Counted from the stretch's first letter, positions 8,523 through 16,956 are shown. The stretch is DNA of 64,000 bases from Variovorax sp. Sphag1AA (GCF_014192575.1 NZ_JACHYC010000004.1:1-64000), one strand, 5' to 3'. The notes: a model not told the origin generated them from the letters alone. Numbers and translations are program-made.

Positions 8523-8942
8523 GTTTCAACTCCTGTGAGTGACACAAGGCCCGGCGTGCTGCGGTGCTGGCTGGACGAGTGAAGGCCTCGATAGTAGGCT
8601 CACAATCAGCAAACAGGCCCGAATTTCTCGCCGGGGCCGCCCCTCGCCGGTCCGCATCCTTCCGAAAAGATTCATTCGCGGCCTTGGCCACGCAGATGCA
8701 TTGCACGGTGATCGGGAGTTGGCGCATCAGTCCGATTCCTCGTGCCAAGGCACAACACACGGTTGCAAGGGCACGCTCCCGCTGCTGCGCGCCCATATCG
8801 CGCTCCACGCTCCAGCAACTACACCGCGCTGGCAAACACTGCCAGATTGTTGAAGTCGTGTGCCGCGCCGCAGGTCCGCCGCCCGATACCTTTCAACTTC
8901 TGCGACAAGTGAGGCGCCCAAGGCTCGAAAGTCTGAGAGACT
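8523..8942. other. Intergenic stretch with no supported gene
   Basis: No ORF here shows recognisable motifs or a convincing start. I see no obvious hairpin or repeat. Confidence 0.4.
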
Positions 8943-9203
8943 CTACTTGGCTTTCAGATGCAGCAAGCCGAGTTCCAGGCCTTGGTCAAAAGCGTCCTGC
9001 AAACTGTGGGCCCGATGACTCGTGGGGCGGTCCGTCAGGCGATCGGCGCGCCCCTGGTTGTCGTGAAGGTACACATGAAAAAGCCACTCGTCGGATTCGA
9101 TGCTGTAGCCGGCGATCACTTGGATGCGGACGCCTTGGTAGGTACCCTGAATGACATGACGCGGTCCGGTTTCGACCTGCACAAGGTTTTCTATCTGTTC
9201 CAT
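8943..9203 (-). CDS. Small hypothetical protein
   Basis: An 86-residue protein starting MEQIENLVQVETGPRHVIQG. The ATG at 9203 is preferred over an upstream TTG because GGAG sits six bases before it. The predicted fold is a small alpha/beta domain (YQGVRIQVIAGYSIESDEWL, then FHVYLHD and a C-terminal helix LQDAFDQGLELGLLHLKAK). No domain is recognised. It is isolated between decayed genes. Confidence 0.6.
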   Translation of the reverse strand: MEQIENLVQVETGPRHVIQGTYQGVRIQVIAGYSIESDEWLFHVYLHDNQGRADRLTDRPTSHRAHSLQDAFDQGLELGLLHLKAK

Positions 9204-9354
9204 TCTCAACTCCGTTCACCGAAATTTGGCTATACCGCGAGTCGGAATCTAAGCGATCTGGCGCATTGGCAACCTGAGCACGCTTGCTATTGAACTCGAT
9301 TGTCGTTGCCTGAGGTGGACGAATGTGCCTTGGTGAGGCGTCGTTGATGATGGT

Positions 9355-9756
9355 TCATTGCAGCCGATAACTGAATCTGCGGCCGCCCGCGACGACGGCG
9401 TCGAGCCCGATCCAGTCGCCCTGCACCGAGTACCACACGTCCAGCGGCGCGGCCGGTCCCTCGATGCGCCAGTGCTGCGCCGCGACAGGCTCGCCGCGCA
9501 CATCCAGCGCGCCATCGCCGAGGCGGCGAACCCGCACAGACTCATCCGCGCCGCTCTGCGGGTTCAGCAGCCTCGTTTGCAACCGCAGGGCCGGATTCCA
9601 GTACGCGAAGGTCATCGTGCAGCCGGAAAGCGAGCGCGAGGCGCTATTGACGGTGACGTCGAGCCGGCCGCTGTCGCCCGCACGCGCGCGCACCTGGGAC
9701 ACCTTGCCGTCGTCGTCCGTGCTCGCCTCCCCGCCGACGACCCGGAAGCCGCCAAG
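9355..9756 (-). pseudogene. DUF6134-like protein, N-terminus lost
   Basis: The minus-strand frame contains the end of a DUF6134-type protein: LSGCTMTFAYWNPALRLQTR followed by LLNPQSG, then WYSVQGDWIGLDAVVAGGRR and the stop. Intact members are about 200 residues and usually secreted. Here the frame meets a TGA at about 9757-9759, just where the TetR remnant begins in the opposite direction. The first half of the protein is missing, so I read it as a truncation at a deletion junction. A GTG at 9702 could still be used, giving a 115-residue product. Confidence 0.55.
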
Positions 9757-10083
9757 TCACTGACAGCGCTGGTGACCGAGATGAACGGCAAGCTGGAGCA
9801 GGCATTGCGCGACGGCATCGCGAGCGGCGAGATCCGCGCCGACATCGATGCCGCCGCCATGGCGACCGCGTTGTGGGGCATGTTCAACGGCATGCTGACG
9901 CTGGCCGTGCGCAACGACGCCTTCAAGCTCGACGAGGCAACGCGCGACAAGGTGCTGGCCACTGCGACGCTCGTGCTCGAGGCTGGATTGGCTGCGACGC
10001 AGCGCCAGCCGGCAACGGCCACGAGTGGTCGTCGCAAGGCCGCACAAGGCAGGTTGTCGCGCGAGAAGCGGAAGCGCTCCTGA
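9757..10083 (+). pseudogene. TetR-family regulator, DNA-binding half lost
   Basis: The plus-strand frame reads TALVTEMNGKLEQALRDGIA, then SGEIRADIDAAAMATALWGM and FNGMLTL, ending in a basic tail. This is a typical C-terminal ligand-binding domain of a TetR regulator. No helix-turn-helix precedes it; upstream sequence in frame is antisense to the DUF6134 remnant. The gene lost its N-terminal 80 or so residues, apparently in the same event that truncated its divergent neighbour. Confidence 0.6.
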
Positions 10084-10452
10084 TCGGAATGACGACGGCG
10101 TCGGCGGCCGCGGGATCGAAGATGGGGCCTCGTACGGGTGACTGCGAGGGTGTACTACCGGCAGCTTCAGAGCGGCGAGATCGCTGCCAGCGGATGTCGG
10201 CTTGGCGCTGCCTACATTCGATCTCGCACCGCGACCTCACCTTCCTGGCCGGTCTTTAGTGGCCGCGATCGGCTGATACGAGCATGGCCACCGCGAAAAG
10301 CGGTGGCTCCATCGTGCGGCAGCTTTGTGGAAACCGAAGGTCAGCTGAGGGCACCGAGCTGCCGTGCGCGGCAGGGAACTTCGCATACCGCTTTCCAGCC
10401 CATTGCAGACGAGCGGAACTTCAAGGGGCGGGTCAGCGCGCTTCATGGCCCG
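10084..10452. other. Intergenic stretch before the recombinase gene
   Basis: No supported gene in about 370 bases between the TetR remnant and the recombinase stop. This is the most likely place for one end of the island-like block, but I found no attachment-site repeat. Confidence 0.4.
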
Positions 10453-11394
10453 TTAGCATCGCGCACCGCCTACAAGCTCCTTGAACGCGTTGCGCTCAAA
10501 CCCCTCAAGTTTTCGGATGTACCGATGGACCGTGGCCTCGGAGCGTTGGCCCGTTTGACGCTGAATCGCCCATGTCGGCACCCCCGCCCTAGCCGCCTCC
10601 GTGACCAAGCCGGCTCGAAGGCTGTGAGCAGAGATGCCCACTGTGTCCGCGCCCACCTGTTTCATTCGCATGCGAAGAATCTCGCCCACAGTGGGGCCCT
10701 GCAGCCCCTCCCCCAGACACCCGTAGCGATCGATTCGCCGGAACAGCGGTCGGTGCTGCCCCAGGGGATCCTTCTTAGCCAACACGAGCAACCATGCACT
10801 GAGCAGCTTCACAGGACAGGAGCGCCCACCGCGCCGCGGGATTTCCACCACCCTTCCCTTGGCCTCCTGATCCGTCTTTGAGCGTCGCACCAGAAGGATG
10901 ATGCCGCTGGCACTGATTCGCACATCCGCCGGCGTCAGCGTCACCAACTCGGACCGTCTGAACCCGCCTGCAAAGCCAATGAGCAGCAGGGTGCGGTCAC
11001 GCAAATCGCGCAGCGGATGTACGGAGCGAAGGGGCGCCACCAGCCGCTTGAGCGTCACCAGCTCCAGCGCCCTGGCCTGTTTCTGGGCTGCGCCGTGCAT
11101 ACGCCTGATGCCCCGCATCGTCGAAACCACCAAGGCCGAACGCGCCGGCGACGGCCTCTTCACCTGCGCATGGGCGCTCGAAATGGCTGCCAAGCGTCTT
11201 TGCAGCGTCGCGACTTTGAACACGGACGCGTGCGCCACCAGGTAGCGGGCCACCATTTGGGGCGTAGCGGGAATGCGCCCGCCCCAAGCCCGGAAGTGCG
11301 CGAGGTCCGATGCGTAAGCCTCTCGGGTGCTCCGCGCCAGGGCGCTGGCCACATACAGCTGAACCTTGCGGTCGTACTGATTCTTTGTTCTCAT
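10453..11394 (-). CDS. Tyrosine recombinase (phage-integrase family)
   Basis: A 313-residue site-specific recombinase. The N-terminal SAM-like DNA-binding domain covers about residues 5-100, with the catalytic domain after it. Catalytic residues visible are Arg in GFAGGFRRSEL (about residue 146), Lys in RRSKTDQ, His257 and Arg260 in ISAHSLRAG, and the nucleophile Tyr292 in VHRYIR. The usual second His of TGHxS is Gln here (QTGQRS). It begins 12 bp after the stop of the FtsZ-like gene, so the two are almost certainly one operon. It belongs to the mobile-element branch rather than XerC/XerD. Confidence 0.93.
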   Translation of the reverse strand: MRTKNQYDRKVQLYVASALARSTREAYASDLAHFRAWGGRIPATPQMVARYLVAHASVFKVATLQRRLAAISSAHAQVKRPSPARSALVVSTMRGIRRMHGAAQKQARALELVTLKRLVAPLRSVHPLRDLRDRTLLLIGFAGGFRRSELVTLTPADVRISASGIILLVRRSKTDQEAKGRVVEIPRRGGRSCPVKLLSAWLLVLAKKDPLGQHRPLFRRIDRYGCLGEGLQGPTVGEILRMRMKQVGADTVGISAHSLRAGLVTEAARAGVPTWAIQRQTGQRSEATVHRYIRKLEGFERNAFKELVGGARC

Positions 11395-11406
11395 GAGCGC
11401 CGCCTC

Positions 11407-12288
11407 CTAGGACAGTTGAGGCGACAAGGAGATGGGCAGACGCGAGAAGCTGACCACCAAGGTCAGCACGCCCGGCACTCCCGGGGCAGCATTTCCGCCG
11501 AGCCGGATGGTCAGGTGCAGCGCCCCCGCGCCCATCGCCAGCGCTGCCTGCCGCCCCACACCTCGGACGTCGCGCACCGTCAAGCCATGCTCGCGTGGCG
11601 CCCACAGCACGATTAGCATGCCCTGGGCACGCTCGATGCCAGGACCATGGCCGCTCAACTCTTCCAGGGCTTGCACCATGGCTTCTGGCAATTGCGCGGC
11701 GCTGTCGAACGGCTGCGCGAGCAGGACCAACTCCACCTCAGGCAGGCCCAGCGTTTCGACCACGTCGTCGCAGTCCCAGGCGGCCTCCAACAACAATGGC
11801 GTGCCATCGAGGATCGCTCGACGCAATCCCAGGTAGAACCACTGCAGCGGCCCCAGCGTCTCGGGGTCGTCGTCGGGCACATCGATGCGCGCATCGATGG
11901 CATCACACAGGACGCCCAGCATGCTGTCGCCCGAAGGCCGTAAGTGTTCTCCGGCGATGACAACGCCGATGACATGACCCTCGCGAGCCCACATGCCCCA
12001 GACGAGGTGCATGGCCGCCTCAATCTCAGCGGGCCGGGCGTCCGCGCCAAAGGCTAGAAAGAGCAGGCGAGCATTGCCCAGGTCCGCCGGGTCCAGCAAG
12101 GCATCGCTCTGGCCGCCTGCGATCAGAATGAAACTGGAGGGCTCCTCGCGCAGCTGCGCCAAGGGAGGGTGTTCAGGTGGCGCGCTGGCATGGAAGCTCT
12201 GCACGAAACGCGCCCCAGTGGCGCCGACGCCGATCAGGCGCGCGGCCTGCAAAGTTGGGCCGCTCGCAGCGGCGTGAAGAATGGTCAT
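11407..12288 (-). CDS. Divergent FtsZ/tubulin-like protein
   Basis: A 293-residue protein that I align by eye over its length with the FtsZ GTPase and C-terminal domains. The N-terminus ARLIGVGATGARFVQSF resembles the FtsZ first loop (IGVGGGGxNAV). NARLLFLAFGADARPAEIEA occupies the place of the GGGTGTG tubulin signature, which is lost. The C-terminal part (IERAQGMLIVLWA, LTVRDVRGVGRQAALAMGAG, VPGVLTLVVSF) follows the FtsZ beta-sheet pattern. Loss of the signature suggests weak or absent GTP hydrolysis. Start: ATG 12288; an upstream TTG at 12342 is possible. It is cotranscribed with the tyrosine recombinase. Function unknown; a partition, membrane or maintenance role is speculation. Confidence 0.6.
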   Translation of the reverse strand: MTILHAAASGPTLQAARLIGVGATGARFVQSFHASAPPEHPPLAQLREEPSSFILIAGGQSDALLDPADLGNARLLFLAFGADARPAEIEAAMHLVWGMWAREGHVIGVVIAGEHLRPSGDSMLGVLCDAIDARIDVPDDDPETLGPLQWFYLGLRRAILDGTPLLLEAAWDCDDVVETLGLPEVELVLLAQPFDSAAQLPEAMVQALEELSGHGPGIERAQGMLIVLWAPREHGLTVRDVRGVGRQAALAMGAGALHLTIRLGGNAAPGVPGVLTLVVSFSRLPISLSPQLS

Positions 12289-12540
12289 GGAGTAGCTCGA
12301 GATGGCGCAGCCGCCCCCTCGTCCCGAGCGGGCGACTGACAAACTGAGAATTCAGGAAGAGGCGAACCTGAATGCGGCTCGCCCAGAAATGGCAAAGGCG
12401 CCGAGCCGGCCTTGTGGCCAACCCGGCGCCTCGTGCGCGGTGCGCTGGTGCGCTTGGGGGAGATGCTTTGGGGTGCGCGCTGGGACTGTCGTCAGTCCAA
12501 CGCTCTCACCACCCGCTGCCTCCGATTTACCAGTCGATGC

Positions 12541-14082
12541 CTACTGCATGGAAACGCGCAGCGTGCACACCTCGTAGAAGTAGTTGCTTGGCTGGATGCC
12601 GGGGTCGCACGCTGCCATCTGGTTCGCAAGTTTGTTCTTGCTCGTGAGCTTCAGCGTGCCCGCGCTGCCGGCGCTCGTGGGGCTGGCGCCCGTGCGCTCC
12701 TTGAGCACGACACTTTGGCCGGTGGCAAAGTCGGTCTTGATGTAGCCCTCGTAGGCGTAGTCGAAGGACACCCGGCTCGTGTAGAGGAAACCATCCTTGT
12801 AGATGGCATCCAGCATCAAGCCGAAGCTGAGGCCTGTGGCACTGACCTTGGGGATGCCCGCGCTCAGGTCGTTGACGTACTGGAACGCCCCGCTCGCGAA
12901 CTGCAGCACCTTGGTGCCGTAGTCCGACGGATCGGCCGCGTGGGAGCCGGCCGGATTGCCCGAAAGCAGCACATTGAGCTTGCCATTGACGGGAATGGCC
13001 ACCAAGCCATAGATCGACATGTTCTGGGTGTCCGCCGGGAAGGCTGTGTAGTCGGGCGTGAACGTCCCATCACCATGGCCCCACATCACCAGCGGCTTGC
13101 GGTGGCCGCCCGCGGCGGCCGAGGTGTCCGTCGAGAGAATGTCGACGTTCCCATCGCCGTTCACGTCGGCGAGCGACGCCTGGTGGCCGTAGATCGGGGC
13201 GATGGGCAACTGCACGACTTTGTAGGTACCGTCGCTTTGGCTGAGCAGCACGTGCTGCGCCGACAGGTCCTGCCATGCGCTGCCCTGGCTCACGAACTGG
13301 TAGTCCGGGCCGGTGCAACCAGTGAAGACGTCGGGGCGACCGTCGTTGTTCAGGTCCGCGATCTGCACGAAGCCCGGAGTCACGCAGGTGTAGCGGCTGG
13401 CCGCGTCCTTCACCAAGGTGCTCGTCACGTCCGTCCACCGGCCCTGCGAGTTCTTGCGCAGGAAGTACAGCTTGGCCGGCGCATCGGGCCACTTGTTCGG
13501 GTTGCTGCCGTCGGTGTCCACACCCTTGTACAAGGTGCTGTAGGCCACCGCGGAGAAGGCACCCTCCTGCAGGAAGTCAGCAAAGCCAACCGCGCGCTGC
13601 GAAAAGTTCTGCTCGCCCGGCTCGGGGTTGAGGCCCATGCCGAACATCGAGGGGATGGTCGGATCGTCCAGGGCAATGCTGTTCTTGTTTTCGTAGCTGG
13701 TGGGCAGCACGGGCATGGGAACCACCAGTTGGGCGCTGGCCGTGGCGTCGCCGCCTGCGCCAGTGCAACGCAGGGTGTAGGTGTAGCTGCCGCCGGCGGC
13801 GGGCGTCAGCGTGGTTTCGCCGGAGGTGGGCTGCGCGCCATTCCAGGCATCCGAGGCGGTGCATGAGGCCGCGTTGACGGAGGACCAGCTGAGGGTCACG
13901 GCCTGGCCCACGGAGACCTTGCTGGCCGAGAGGGTGAGCTGCGCGGTGGGTACCGGAGCGGTCGGCGTCGTGGGATCGCCGGCGCTGCTAGTTCCGCTGC
14001 CCTCGCCTCCCCCGCCGCCACCACAGGCAGCGAGCAGCAGGACGGGAAGAGCGCAGACGAGTGTTTGTAGCTTGTTCTTCAT
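12541..14082 (-). CDS. FG-GAP/VCBS-repeat lipoprotein
   Basis: A 513-residue exported lipoprotein. The signal peptide MKNKLQTLVCALPVLLLAAC ends in a lipobox (LLAAC), followed by a Gly/Ser/Thr/Pro-rich linker. An Ig-like segment (LTLSASKVSVGQAVTLSWSS ... YTLRCTGAGG) covers about residues 48-120. Beta-propeller-type calcium repeats follow: VQIADLNNDGRPDVFTG and SLADVNGDGNVDILS. Such proteins are surface or periplasmic and often bind partners or polysaccharides. It is separated from the next lipoprotein gene, on the same strand, by 120 bp. Confidence 0.85.
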   Translation of the reverse strand: MKNKLQTLVCALPVLLLAACGGGGGGEGSGTSSAGDPTTPTAPVPTAQLTLSASKVSVGQAVTLSWSSVNAASCTASDAWNGAQPTSGETTLTPAAGGSYTYTLRCTGAGGDATASAQLVVPMPVLPTSYENKNSIALDDPTIPSMFGMGLNPEPGEQNFSQRAVGFADFLQEGAFSAVAYSTLYKGVDTDGSNPNKWPDAPAKLYFLRKNSQGRWTDVTSTLVKDAASRYTCVTPGFVQIADLNNDGRPDVFTGCTGPDYQFVSQGSAWQDLSAQHVLLSQSDGTYKVVQLPIAPIYGHQASLADVNGDGNVDILSTDTSAAAGGHRKPLVMWGHGDGTFTPDYTAFPADTQNMSIYGLVAIPVNGKLNVLLSGNPAGSHAADPSDYGTKVLQFASGAFQYVNDLSAGIPKVSATGLSFGLMLDAIYKDGFLYTSRVSFDYAYEGYIKTDFATGQSVVLKERTGASPTSAGSAGTLKLTSKNKLANQMAACDPGIQPSNYFYEVCTLRVSMQ

Positions 14083-14202
14083 TGGTTCTTAGGCTTGAGG
14101 TTGCGAACTTGCCCATGGCACCTGATGAAGAGGTGCGCCTGGGCGTTGGATGGAATCAGCAATGAAGGCGGCTCGTGCGGCTCCGCACGAACCTGCCCCG
14201 GT

Positions 14203-15582
14203 TCAACATGAACTCCCCACGGATTCGGCGGTGAACTCCCGGCCCTCGACGCGCTCGAGCTGCCGCAAGCACACCGGTTGTTGGCTCTTCACGGCGTGCG
14301 CCAGGAGGAATCGGTCGCCGTCGGACAGCCCGAAGGCGTTCATGCGCACCGTGTTGCCCTTGGCCGTGTACAGGCACATGGCTTCCTCGCCACACATCTC
14401 GTAGCGGGTGACGACCGACATTAGGTTCTCGGGGCCGGACTGCTTCGCGGCCGCCGGCGCCAGCGTGTCTGCACCGCGGTTGGGATTGCCCGCGGCGATC
14501 AGGTCGGCCGCCTTCTGCAGCTTGGCCTCCTCGGCTTGGGCCGCAGAACTGGCTGCGACCGTCGCTGGCCCACCTGGTGCAGCACCGGGCGGGCAATCGA
14601 GCGCTTCGCCCTTGTCATTGCGCTGCGTCGAGTAGCCCTGCACTTTGAAGATGTTCGGGTTCACGGTCTTCTGGATGCCCGTGAGGCACACGGCGTGACC
14701 GCCGCGCTGGGCCGCCAGCAGCGCGTTGGCGCCGCGCTCGTCGACCTTGCGCTCGTCCAGTTCGTAGTAGGCCTCGGTGCCTATGCCGCCTTGCGCATCG
14801 CGCGCCCGCATGCAGTACAGCTGGTGCTTGCTGCAGTGGTACGGGTCGTTGTGGCCAGTGGCAAAGTCCTGGATGACCACCGCCTTGCGCCAGGTGCCGC
14901 TGGCCGAGAGCCGATCGGTCTCGGCTTGCTGGGCCGCCTGCGCCTTGCCTTGCTGGGCCTCGCGCTTGAGCATCAAGTCTGTTTGCGCGGCGATACGCAA
15001 GTACTGAATGGAGCCGTTCACATCGACGTTGGTGCGCACCACGTAGTCCTTGCCGCCCTCCTCCTTCTGGATGCGGTAGTTCACGCTCTTGCGCACCGGA
15101 TCGGCGGTCAGCGGCCCCTGGTTCCAGAGCTGAAAGGCGGCCACATCGGCTTGCTGCTGGGCCAGATCCTTGCGCGGGTCCGGACCACCAAAGGCCGCGG
15201 ACAGGCCTGCGATGTTGCCCATGATGTTCAGCAGCGGGCTCTCCATGGCTGCCACGTACCTTGCCATCTGGGCGGGCCGGTCCTTGGGTGCCTGCACGGT
15301 GTAGGTGACCTTGCAGCTGCGAGTCTTGAGCTTGTCGTCGTAGGCCGTGACCTCGGGCGCATCCAAGGTGATGGTGGCCAGGTCACTGGTCTTGTAGCTC
15401 ACGCCCTTGAGGTTGTCGTCGTGCGCCTGGGTCACCATTTGCAGCATCGAGCGGGTGACCTCCGCATCGTTGCAGGGCGGGGCTTCGGGGTCGCAGCCCG
15501 TGAGAAGCAGCATTGCACTGGCGGTAGCGATGAAAGCAGAAACGGCTTTTCTCGCAGACCAACTGTTTCTATTGATGTTCAT
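14203..15582 (-). CDS. Large lipoprotein of unknown function
   Basis: A 459-residue protein with signal peptide and lipobox (SAFIATASAMLLLTGCDPEA). ATG 15582 (MNINRNSWSARK) is chosen because AGGA lies about 10 bases upstream. The mature part has many cysteines (CNDAE, RSCKV, HCSKHQLYCM, MCGEEAMCLY), an Ala/Gln/Lys coiled-coil-like stretch (KREAQQGKAQAAQQAETDRL) and a Pro/Ala-rich spacer. No domain is recognised. It is divergent from the XRE regulator across a 180-bp AT-rich region that carries repeated operator-like sites. Confidence 0.75.
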   Translation of the reverse strand: MNINRNSWSARKAVSAFIATASAMLLLTGCDPEAPPCNDAEVTRSMLQMVTQAHDDNLKGVSYKTSDLATITLDAPEVTAYDDKLKTRSCKVTYTVQAPKDRPAQMARYVAAMESPLLNIMGNIAGLSAAFGGPDPRKDLAQQQADVAAFQLWNQGPLTADPVRKSVNYRIQKEEGGKDYVVRTNVDVNGSIQYLRIAAQTDLMLKREAQQGKAQAAQQAETDRLSASGTWRKAVVIQDFATGHNDPYHCSKHQLYCMRARDAQGGIGTEAYYELDERKVDERGANALLAAQRGGHAVCLTGIQKTVNPNIFKVQGYSTQRNDKGEALDCPPGAAPGGPATVAASSAAQAEEAKLQKAADLIAAGNPNRGADTLAPAAAKQSGPENLMSVVTRYEMCGEEAMCLYTAKGNTVRMNAFGLSDGDRFLLAHAVKSQQPVCLRQLERVEGREFTAESVGSSC

Positions 15583-15605
15583 GTTGCGAATCCTATTTTT
15601 GGTTG

Positions 15606-15714
15606 TCACTAATGATGTATTTGAAGCTCATTAATAAATACAGAATGAGGAAAAGTTGGCCGACGCAAGTGCCGTCGCACAGGCAGTCTCCACGTTGACT
15701 GACTCACTAATGAT
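15606..15714. promoter_or_regulatory. Repeated TCACTAATGAT sites, candidate XRE operators
   Basis: The 11-mer TCACTAATGAT occurs twice in direct orientation, at 15606-15616 and 15704-15714, each followed by an AT-rich T(A/G)TTT/ATTC stretch. A related TCATTAAT lies at about 15632. The region between the lipoprotein gene and the divergent XRE regulator is notably AT-rich. This arrangement suits a regulator acting on both promoters. Confidence 0.5.
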
Positions 15715-15762
15715 ATTCAAACACCGTGGCTTCAAACGCCTCATCTGAGAACGATCGACTAG

Positions 15763-16101
15763 ATGTCTCGTTCACAAGCCACAAGTAAACACCTCACACT
15801 CCGATCGCTGTTCGCAAGGAATGTGCGAATGGCGCGCATCCATTTGGGGCTGTCGCAAGAAAAGCTCGCACTCGAATGTGGGCTGGACCGCACCTTTGTC
15901 GGGAGCTTGGAGCAAGGCATCCGCAACATCTCGATCGACAACATCGAGCTGATCGCGAAAGCCCTTCGCATTCCGGCCGATGAAATGCTGAGCCCTACGC
16001 TGGCAACGGATCGAGGATTTGATCCGACGCTCACACGAGCACCTCGATCTACTAGCACAAACGCGATCAAGCGTCGTCGGGGACGAGCTAGCAAGCACTA
16101 G
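15763..16101 (+). CDS. XRE-family helix-turn-helix regulator
   Basis: A 112-residue protein with one Cro/C1-type helix-turn-helix at about residues 15-76 (RNVRMARIHLGLSQEKLALE, DRTFVGSLEQGIRNISIDNI). It has a Ser/Thr/Arg-rich basic tail that does not resemble a ligand-binding domain. The form resembles restriction-modification controller proteins and phage or plasmid repressors, but no restriction-modification genes are nearby. It is divergent from the lipoprotein gene, and repeated 11-mers lie in the shared intergenic region. Likely local regulator of the island. Confidence 0.88.
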   Translation: MSRSQATSKHLTLRSLFARNVRMARIHLGLSQEKLALECGLDRTFVGSLEQGIRNISIDNIELIAKALRIPADEMLSPTLATDRGFDPTLTRAPRSTSTNAIKRRRGRASKH

Positions 16102-16120
16102 ATATTGGAAGGTCCGCATC

Positions 16121-16519
16121 TCAGTACTCGCTGGGGAGGAGCAACGTGGTGACTGCACGATCCGCTTCGGTGATAACCCACACTGTTCGGTCTGCCAGGT
16201 CATCCGCAAGCTCGCGAATCGGTTGATCGTGGCGCCTGCCAGTCCCCAGTGGAAGCCGGTAGACGGACATGAGCCGAGCGCCGTGCTTTAGCGCCTCGAC
16301 GTTCGTCTGCACGTCTTCTGGATCGCAATCACCCCAATCTCCGGTGACATGCAGCGCCAGTAGCTTGTCTGGTTCAGTTTGAGTCTGCTTGAGTAGATCC
16401 AATGCACCTCGGGTCGCGACCACCTGCCCCAGCGGGAACAGCGGCAAACGGTTCAGGTCGAGAGCGGCGGCAAGAAAAGGAATCATCGCAAAGTACCTTT
16501 CAAAGTTGAAAGCGCCCAT
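16121..16519 (-). CDS. Conserved plasmid/mobile-element protein of unknown function
   Basis: A 132-residue protein. The conserved core reads PLFPLGQVVATRGALDLLKQ, ALHVTGDWGDCDPEDVQTNV and VWVITEADRAVTTLLLPSEY. This FPLGQ...VTGDWGD...WVITEADR pattern is familiar from small proteins carried by plasmids and integrative elements across proteobacteria; its role is unknown. The Met at MIPFLAAALDLNRLPLFPLG (16487) is an alternative start. It is tail-to-tail with the XRE gene (19 bp between stops). Confidence 0.75.
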   Translation of the reverse strand: MGAFNFERYFAMIPFLAAALDLNRLPLFPLGQVVATRGALDLLKQTQTEPDKLLALHVTGDWGDCDPEDVQTNVEALKHGARLMSVYRLPLGTGRRHDQPIRELADDLADRTVWVITEADRAVTTLLLPSEY

Positions 16520-16602
16520 GCGGCAGCGCGCCCGGCCCGTATGGGACGAGGCGTGCAGCTACAAAAAGTGGGAGAAAGGGCGCGGGGTTTTGGAAATGAA
16601 AA

Positions 16603-16643
16603 CAGCCGCAAGGGCACCCCGGTTAAGGGGCCGCTTGCGGCTG
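16603..16643 (-). terminator. Strong hairpin, terminator-like
   Basis: Ten-base perfect arms, CAGCCGCAAG at 16603-16612 and CTTGCGGCTG at 16634-16643, enclose an inner ccccggttaagggg hairpin. On the minus strand the stem is followed by TTTTCATTT, and on the plus strand by CTTTT, so it could act in either direction. It lies about 120 bases downstream of the minus-strand promoter at 16729-16759. Confidence 0.65.
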
Positions 16644-16728
16644 CTTTTGGCCCGCCCGCGCCATGGCCGGCGGGGCGTACGGGTATGGGCTTAGCTGGCT
16701 AGTGCCGGCCGGGCTTGCCCGTGGGGGC

Positions 16729-16759
16729 AGTATACCATAAATGTGACATTTTGTGTCAA
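16729..16759 (-). promoter_or_regulatory. Minus-strand sigma-70 promoter with overlapping palindrome
   Basis: On the minus strand TTGACA (16759-16754) and TATACT (16734-16729) are separated by 19 bases, with an extended -10 TGG. A palindrome TGACAnnnnnTGTCA (16744-16758 on the plus strand) overlaps the -35 box and could be an operator. It points towards the hairpin at 16603-16643 and the gene ending at 16121. Confidence 0.55.
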
Positions 16760-16829
16760 CAATCGAGAGGCGGCGGTATTTCGGAGCCCCAGCGAGGAAA
16801 GCGGAGTTTTCGCACCTGCGGGCGGCCCC

Positions 16830-16875
16830 GGGCGGCCGGGCGGCCGGGCGGCTGGGCGGCTGGGCGGCTGGGCAG
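16830..16875. repeat. 8-bp G/C tandem repeat
   Basis: Five consecutive units of GGGCGGC(C/T) and a partial sixth (GGGCAG). Simple slippage-type repeat. Confidence 0.8.
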
Positions 16876-16956
16876 TAGTGCAACCATGCCCAACACGAAC
16901 CACTACAAACCACCAGCTTTTAGGGCACCGTTAGGGCACGGGGCGGCAAAATGAAA

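Larger units (their letters stand above)
16520..16956. other. Non-coding stretch between plasmid-type gene and tRNA-Pro terminator
   Basis: Holds the hairpin, the promoter and the 8-bp tandem repeat annotated separately. No protein gene is supported. Confidence 0.5.

Noticed and set aside
10084-10452. attL/attR copy of the tRNA-Pro 3' end
   Set aside because: I looked for the T-arm sequence (GGTTCGAAT and its complement) here and found no match.
16830-16875. CRISPR-like array
   Set aside because: Units are 8 bp without spacers; it is a simple tandem repeat.
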